Assembly (NCBI GenBank): GCA_907163375.1
Contig: CAJQUW010005236.1
Coordinates: 186,001 to 250,000 of the forward strand
From: Prostheceraeus crozeri
Lineage: Eukaryota; Platyhelminthes; Polycladida; Euryleptidae
Length of the DNA stretch: 64,000 bases
Reading direction: 5' to 3'
In this document: one piece after another, positions 34,401 to 43,400 of the stretch
Numbering within the stretch: position 1 is the first letter of the stretch
Layout: the number at the start of each line of letters is the position of its first letter
Notes under the pieces: generated by a model
What the model was told of the DNA's origin: nothing
The model's input: only the letters and a program-made list of their open reading frames with translations
Databases searched by the model: none
Translations under genes and position numbers: made by a program

Positions 34401-37400
34401 GGAGTAACTTTAGACCGAACACTTTCCTTCTTCCCCCATAGCTCTGCCCTGAGATCCACTCTTTTCCCTCGTTTAAGATCTCTCAGGGCTGTTTCATCCG
34501 CTTCTTGGGGCCCTTCCAAAGAGTCCCTTGCTTCTCTCTACAAGACCTTTCTTCTCCCCGTCCTCACTTATGCTTCCCCTGGTTGGTTCCCCTTCATTTA
34601 CGCTAAACATCTTCAACACCTAGAAGCTACCCACCGCTCCGCGTGCCGTGCGATCACTGGCTGCTGTTTGACCACTCCTATTCATCTTCTTTTGTTGGAA
34701 GCTGGACTTCCTCCCCTCTCCGTGACCCTCACCGCTCAGTCGCTCTACTCTTATGAGCGCGCTCTTCGCCTCCCACCCTCGTTTCCCTTGTCTTCTCTAG
34801 CGACCCTTTCTGTCCCCAAGCGCGTCCGTTCCTCTTCGTGGCGCTTCTTCTGTACTTCTCATCCACTTTCTCCACCTGTTTCTTCTCCGCGTGAGCCCCT
34901 GGTCTCCTGCCCTCCCTTCCCCCCGTGGTCCCCTCCTCTGTTCTCCGTGTCCCTGGCCCTTTGTTCCCCCTGCTCCCGTTCCGACCCAGTCCCTCTTCGC
35001 ACCGCTTTGGTCCGAGACCACCTTTCCTCCCTCCCCGTTGCTGACCTGACCATCTGGACTGACGGCTCCGTTATTGGACGACTTGGACCAGGTGGCTCGG
35101 GTGTTTTCATAAACTGTTCTTCATGTTCTTCCACTTTCTCTCTTTCCTTTCATGCTGGAGCGCACTGTTCAAGCTTCACAGCTGAAATGGTTGCAATCCA
35201 GCATGCTCTCTCTTGGTCCGTTTCCCATCACTCCTCATGTCTCTTTTCCTCTCTTCTTCTCTTGTCCGACTCTCTCTCGGCTCTGACCGTGCTCTCTTCA
35301 CCCCCGTCGCCCCTCTTGTCCACGTCTGTCCACTCTGTCTGGTCCTCTTTGTCGTCCCTCTGCTCTTCCTCGATCTCAGTGTCATTGCAGTGGCTTCCTG
35401 GTCACTCGAACATCAGTGGCAATGATACTGCAGATGCGCTTGCCAAAAGTGGCACTTCTCTCCCCTCTGCAGCTCCTCAGTGTCTGTCTTCTCTGAAGTC
35501 CTTCATTCGTCATTCCCTGTTCAACTCCTGGAGGACTTCCGTTCGTTCGTCTTTGATTTCTTCACAAGTCCCTAGCGTAGCAACTGAGGAGCTGTCCCTC
35601 CCTCGCGCTGTCCGTTGTGAGCTCTCACGTCTTCGTTGCAACGGCCACAGCCTTCTTCTCAACTCCTATCTTCACAGGATTGGCAGGTCCACTTCTCCTG
35701 ACTGCCCTGTTTGTGGTGTAAACCACGATGTACCCCACTTACTGTGCTCTTGTCCCTCCCTCTCTTCTACCCGAGCGGCTATCTTCGGGTCCTCGGGCTC
35801 TTTTTTTGATCTTTGGCATCGCCCATGGGGGGTTGCCCGCCTCCTCGGTCTCCGTGGCGTTCTGCCACGCCCCTATCCGCGGGACGGGGTCGGGTAATCC
35901 AGCCAGCCAGCCAGCGTCCAATTTGAAAACATTTTTTTGAAATATCGAATTTACACCGATGATAATGCAAAGCAGTAATATTTTGTTACAAGTTTACGTG
36001 AAATTCTATGCCACAGTTTTGCTATTACAGAATAATTATGAAATGTTGTGAAATATTTTTCAAGGTGTTCAAGGCAGAACGAAGTATCTGGACTCTCTGA
36101 TCGATAAACGTTTTTTGATCGATCACAAAGCAAGTTATAGTTAAAAAGGCAATACCTTCCATCGGTATAAAGTGCACCAATAGAAGGTCGTCTTTTTTAA
36201 CTGTAACTTATTTTGTGATTGACCAATAAGCGTTTATCGATAGAATCCAGATACTTTGTTCTGCCTTGAACAACTTGAAAACACGGCTAACCTCTCGCCG
36301 CATAATCAACTACGTCAATGTGGTGAAATATAAAAAGTTGGGCTGCAAAACATCAAATAAATTTTAAATTTGTGGCAAAACTAACCTAAAACCATCAAGA
36401 ACAAGTTCCTAGAGAAAAATTCAGAAAATTTCCCCACGCAGGAAATCCTGCATGTACGTTAGTAGGTTAAGGAAAACATCAATAATCGCTAACTAGTCAT
36501 GTTGAATATAATTGCTGTGATATATTGCCATCGTGATAAGATAAAATGAACAGTTCTTTACTTTAAATCAATCGATCATAGATCATTTTGCTGCGATGCT
36601 GATCATTCATATTCAAGAGAAGCACGTGAGGCTAAGATCTTTGCAAATTGAATATCATCCATGGCCTAGCCGAGAAAATCATAGAATAGCTCCATAATCA
36701 TAATCAAGAAATTCACTTATCGGCTATTCAGGTTGTGGGCCCCAAGTGCAGGTAAATTTTTACTTTATATTTCCTTAATTCAACGGGTGGACGAACGAAT
36801 TCTAGATTAAACGCGCTAAGACACAGAAATCATCGTAACTCTCATGCCCATTTTTATTTCCTCGTCTTGCTCTAAAACAATTCTGAGTTCAACCGTTCAA
36901 AGTCCATTGATCTAAAGTAAAGAATTTCGGACATATACATCTCAGTCCGGGTGCCGAATGCTTCAGACCGGCCCAGGTGCTTACCAAAAGTTTAGGGCCG
37001 GACACTGTCAGGCCAGCCCAAGGCCCGCTTCCAGCTCCGGTCATCACTGACATTGATAAAAAATATCATTATACGGAAAGGGAGTCTGATGAATCAACCC
37101 TGTCATTTGTAGACAGTCCGAATCTTAAAAGAGAATCAATTATTTGACACAGGAATTCAAAGTGAGATTTATTGGTCAAAATCAACCAGACAACACTACG
37201 AACGAATAACAATTTGAGTTATGAGGATAGATGTTTCTCATTGTAAGCATATACTTTTGCAGAATCATTTTGGGGAATCATGACATTTTCTGTCGAAGGG
37301 CAATATGTTTATCAATGTTCTTGAAGTGTACGCCAATTTGTCATTAGAAAATGCAATCCTGCAGCAATATCTGGTTTATGACCGCTAAATAGTTCCGTGT

Positions 37401-40400
37401 TGCACATTAATTGAAAGCGCAAATGTTTTCTATGAAATCCTCAATTCGCAAAAACAACCCACCGTTCGCTTTATAACAAAAATTTGATGTTAGAAAATAT
37501 CTTAAAATTGATCCTTTACTTGTCTAGCAAAGAATATTCAGACACAAAATCACGAAAATGAGAATGTGAAGAATGATTTGAACTTTGAAGTCTTGTAAAT
37601 TATATTGCTAATGTCTCGCATGAGACGTTGAACATCTGCATGCCGGTGACATGGTTGCTATTGCTTCATAGGAATTAATGAAATGTCAATAGCAATAAAA
37701 ACATTTTGATTAGTTTTCGAAAGAAAGTCGCTTTCAGAGCCATCCATTTCCAGCGGAAATAAACCCGATATCTTGCCTGTATGAAGGCTTCCTCCAAATG
37801 AACAAAAATCACATCCAAGGTTTTCATTTTTCTCAATCTGGATATATGAAGTGAGTGAAGTGGACTTAGGAACTTAGCTAAGTAAATACATGCTGATTTA
37901 GTAATAATCCATTGGCAAAACAACCCGCGAATACAATATTCAACAATCCAGAAGATACAGTCCGCCAATAAGAGCAACTCCCAGACTTTTTACAAACTTA
38001 GACTGCTGCACTTTTTACAAAATTATCTGAGTACTATCTTACAGGTCGCATCGTTTAAATCAATGGATAACCGATTTACAAAATCTTATAGCCACCTCTC
38101 TAGTCTCAAAATAAAACGAGATGTAAAAAAGGATTTTTTTTAATTTGGCAAGTTGATTGTGACGAGGAAAGTACACTAGATAATTTATTTATTTTTATTG
38201 CAAAAGCTAAAGTCCACAAATGGTTGCGGAGAACACTTACATTGGACTTGAAACACAACTCAATGAAATAATACACAAAATGGTACGAGGTCACAGTTTT
38301 TCAGGCGTCTCTTAAAATTAAGGGGGACAATGATGAGACAACATGTTCCGGTAAAGAGTTCCCTTAGGACTCTATGACAAAAAATAGTTTTCTTGGATCA
38401 TTGTGATTAAATTCATTGTTAGATACGATGCTCTCGCCTTTGAACTTCATGACTCGAATGGGTGTGAAAAACGCTGCATTCGATATCATTCGTTCAAAGG
38501 AATCTACCATTGCATCACTATCAGCCGTGATGTTATTCTTTTTTGTCACAACAATGATTATAGACAAGAAGTATTTGTTTCGCCTAAAATTGAAATCAGA
38601 AACTGTGCGCCACATCGCTATTAGAAGTAAACGTAGGTGAGACCCATTAGTTTAATGAACATTGTCGAGTTCTAATTATTTAACATATGCTATACATTAT
38701 TAATCTAGAGTTATTTGAAGTAATAGGTTATTTTGTTCTTATGATATAGCGCGTCCGCTGCAATGCGGACGTTATGTCAACATCAGGTTTATCAACGTTT
38801 TAGCAAATAAAACACATTCCTATCATACTTTCTTTCACTCATCTTTAAAGGTGGGTCTATACTTATAAGAAGTGTTGTGACAATAGCATAATATTACAAA
38901 ATCAGATTATTTCAACCAAGTCGACTAAAAACTAGAAAACGAGTTTATAGGAATTAAATAGGTAAAGTACCCTTTTAATATGTAATCGCCAAATTAGGCG
39001 TGTGACATGTAATGCTACGTTGATACAGTAGTATTCATAAAATCACAAATGCGACTACATTAACCGATACACACGAGCCAAATTCACACATAAGAGTGAC
39101 CCAAAGAAAATAAATCTCAATACTACTCACATCGTCTCTTAGTTGTTTGATAGTTTGGCCTCCTCTTCCAATGACAACACCCGCAATCTAGGAAAACAAA
39201 GAAACAAATGATTGTCTGATAGACAACATGTGTACACATTGATTTACTTTGCTGGGAATAAGAAATCGAAGTTCTACACGAGGTCCTTCACCTCTGCGCA
39301 TCATTTTGGCGGGGGGAGGGGAGCCTAATCCTTCGTGTTGCATGCTTGGATTCCCACTGCCACTATTAACAACTGGGACTCCTTGTACACCGATGGGCAT
39401 TCCGACATGGCCACCCATTTGATTGGTACCAACAGTTGGGATACCGCTGACGACACTGGGAACAGGTCTGATGTTGCTCATTCCTGGGTCAATGCCACCT
39501 GAAAACAAAAAGAAGCACCACAGAATTAAATATTTTGTTTATCTGCTTCGGTTTGCTAGAAGTGTGATTAATACGAAACTGACGGCACATCGAGGAACCT
39601 ATTAAGTGGGCAAGAAGGAATTCCTAATACCTTACAGAGATAGGAAAAGAAGTCGTGCGTCGCTTGCGGATTAATGTGAGTTCCAGCAAAGTGCTTCGAT
39701 TGCCAAAATTCCTTCAGATTCGAAGACTTCAGATCATTGCCCACAAGTTTTCTCCATAATGTTGGCCCTTCCGATCATTATTAAAGAAAGTAGCAGGCGT
39801 ACGAAAATTAGTTCACTTGATGATTTCACATCCTCTACTCGGCTTTGCTCAGTGTATAGTGCATACACTGAATCGAAGCCAAGACAGGGATGTGTGTTTT
39901 GGTGTGTGCGAAGTGATATCACAGCACGCACGCATCTCTCACTGGCTCTGATGTCCCTGCTGACAGCTTATTTTTTGCCATTTCCAATAGCAAGTGATAC
40001 ACGAATTATCCATTCGAGAAGGAGCAAGTTGTCTAATTCTGTGATGTGCCATTTCGACATTAAGGTTGCATACAATTCTTCCTTTCTAGGAAACTGAAGC
40101 GCGCGCAGATGAATCTAATTCTGTGAGAAGCACATAAGTGAACGAATTGGATAACGCAGCAAAATGTCCAAGCTGTTGCAAATTAATTATCATATAATAG
40201 TAAAATGTTTGCTGGGGTGTCTACACGACCGATTGCAGACCTCATCGACACCCTACGTTTCGTGACCTGGTCACGTCAGACAGCTCGAAAGGCATGACCA
40301 ACATATCTACCCGCTCACAGTCAGAAATGCCAAGAACTTGAAGACACGAACTTTGTTCTGACTTATATGGCCGTGCAAAATGCAGAACATTTTGCTATTT

Positions 40401-43400
40401 AAGTCGCTACACTCATTCTATCACACCCGGTGATCGGAAACAATGCATATCAAAGATCTAACTGGCGCTGTATATGCAAGAACGGATCTGGAGGTATTTT
40501 CATTACAATCATAATTCATCTTCATTCTGCGATTTGACGATTTCACCATCAAATGAGCTTTAACTGGTAGACAATTTATAAATACTTCTTCTGAAGTAGA
40601 CATGGTATACACCATGTCTTGCATGAATACTGCTTCCGAATTTAATCCAAAACAGCAAGAGGAAACCATGTATCCTGGACTATAAAAATGCAATGAGGAA
40701 ATAGCAACTTAACAAAATAATATCCGGAAAAAATCTCGCAAAAAACTTCATTTTTCTTGAGATTGTGTAAAACTTCAATCTCTTCATTTTTTATTGCGTT
40801 CTTGTCTATAGGAGATCCAGAATAGTTCCTGGATGTGGTGACCAGTGCGGCTTTGATGGTAGCAGTGTCAGCCTTGACACTTGCCATCACTCAATCCAAC
40901 TGCTGATAAAGATTTTCAACATATTCACCTTCTTCGGATGCATACATAACTCAAGTCCTTTGCACAACTCTTCCCATTGCAAACTTTTTAAATGAAACTA
41001 AAAATTAATTGCCCAGATCTTTCGCTCATTCTTTCCAGAGGCATACATGAAAACTGGATGCAAACATAGCTTGGAAAAGTTTGCAACAACTGAACAAATT
41101 TCACATGTGACAGACTGTGAAATGAAGCTGCTTCAAACGATGGCATGAATGAAATGCCTTATTAAAATTGTCATGAAGATGATACTACTACAGAAGTGAT
41201 TGCCCTTTTCGATGATGAATTCAGGGTCACTTCTTGTTAACAGGGTGTCCACCCTATGTGAGAAAAAAAATTCACGTACAATTGACGTACATGACAAAAA
41301 ATTCACGTGCCACTATTTCAGGCCTACTTGCCCGGCAAGCGATAGTTGGTTGAGTCAAAACCATTCAAAAACGGAACAAAACACGGAACCATGCTCAGTG
41401 GGGTCGCTCAGGGATCATCATTTGGACCTTTGCGTTTTTTGTGTCTGACTTACTTATTGACTCTAATGAACAGACGCGTATGGTCAAATACGCAGACGAC
41501 ATATTTCTTATTGCAAATGTTAAGAAGACAGATGATATATCACCACTTCATAAGCATACGAGGCCGTTGTAGACTGGGCAGCCACTAATCGAATGTTGAT
41601 AAAGAAGGAGAAAAGCCATCAAATTTTTATAAGCCGCAGGAAAACTTTCTCAAGAGTGCCTTTTATTATTCCGGATATTCCTGTGAAATCGGAGCTACAC
41701 ATCTTAGGTGTGATCTTTGATGAACATTTCAAATGGAAGCGTCACTTTCACGTACTGTGCAAAAAAGCTAGTTCTCGACTTTTCGTTCAGAGGCAACTTC
41801 GAGATTATCTCAACAATGACCAGCTGATTTTAATTTACCAGAACTGTATCCGAAGCGTGTTGAAGTTTGCATCACCACTATTTGTTCATCTGACATGTGA
41901 AATCTCGAATGACATTGAAAGGATCCAGCGCCGAGCTCATGGCATAATTTGTGAAGGCTACAACTGTGACTGTCTTCAATTCGTCCCTCTTAGTTATCGA
42001 AGAACTGTGATTGGTTTCCGGCTGTTTCACGACATGATTTCAGACCATGGTCATCCACTCCATCACTTGACTTTTCCGGTTTTGAAAAACTCACAAAAGT
42101 TTCGATTGCCAATGATAACCACCGCTGGACGTGCTAATAGTTACTTAATTGAAATGTCAAAACTATACAACAGCAACTTCTCTTTGTAAAATGTTTATTT
42201 GCATTTTGTTTTTTTTCTTTTGTTAAGATTTTTATCATGTGACTATGTTGTGTTAACTTCGTGCCCCACGCTTCTCAATACTGGGGTTGTGATTTTTCCT
42301 TCAATAAAACGATTTATTATTATTATTATTAAAACAATACCCGCAGCAACTGCTCAAAGAAATGCAGTAATGAGATCTTTACAATAGAAAGATAATTCTT
42401 CAGAACTATCTTGTATACACACTGCACACATAATAATACAAGTGCATTCGATGCTGTTTTGAAGCCATCATTTCACAAATAAATGGTATTTTTGGTCACT
42501 CAATAATCTCTAAATACAACATAATTCACGGCTATAAAAATCAAGGGTAATAACAATAGGGTTTGTGTTTTTAGATTCCTAGAAGCAGATTAAAACTAAG
42601 AATATTAGTGTGCATATTCAAGGAGATAACTTTTTATAAAACTAAGAATATTAGTGTGCATATTCAAGGAGATAACTTTTTATTTCTTTTAAAAACATCA
42701 GGATAGAAACAATAGACTGAGTCCACCATAGCAAAAAAACTAAACAATATAAAAGTCTTCCAATAGTCGGCGCTTCCGTTATGCACATAAGTATGAGATT
42801 TCCGCTTCCTTCTCCCTTGCCTTATTCAATTCAATAGCTTTCCTTTTTTGAGCTGCCTCCTCTTGCTGCTTTTCTGCGACATCCCTCTGTTTCGCTTCTA
42901 ATACAACTTTGTAGCGAGCATTCGCACCGTATGTTGCCGTACGATAACTCCATCAGACTGAGCCAAAACATGATCCAAGTCAATTAAATGACCGAAGCCA
43001 TCCATACATTATCTAGCACTGTCAAAATCTGCAACTGACAACAAGCTGGAACGACACAGTCTCACCATTTTTCACCACGCATGCATTTTTATCTGTAAGT
43101 AATACAACACGTGATAGAATGAACGTTCGAGTCAACCGACCCAATTGTTTGCTGGCCCTGGCCAAGCATTTACAATTTTGCGTAGCCACATATGCATGTA
43201 CAGGGTGACTCAAAAGTCTTAATCGGGTTTCACATTGAGATTTCTCAGCAAGTATTTACACTATGAACTTAGTTTTTCATTTATGCTGTAGATGAAGAAC
43301 CAGAATTTCCAAGAAGACTTGCATTTTATCTATGCTGGAAATGAGCTATGCTAACTTCGGTACAATGAATGACGCATTTTTTGAAGCTTTCAAAAGTCTT

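Larger units (their letters stand above)
31167..35912 (+). mobile_element. Near-full-length I-group (Ingi-like) LINE
   Basis: 4746 bp between perfect 13-bp duplications. Order: NPGP motif and PHD-like zinc finger (31407-31600), Pro/Ser-rich linker, AP endonuclease (about 32140-32800), reverse transcriptase (about 33450-34400), RNase H (about 35040-35460), Cys/His motif (about 35700-35755), and a CCAGCCAGCCAGCC tail. RT followed by RNase H fits the I group, and Ingi-like elements share this order. C/T-rich plus strand. A perfect duplication and few breaks point to a young insertion. It lies in hnRNP K intron 3, antisense to the gene. Confidence 0.9.

Noticed and set aside
32656-35970. Many minus-strand Arg/Gly/Glu-rich frames over the LINE
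   Set aside because: Complements of the C/T-rich coding strand; none has a domain.
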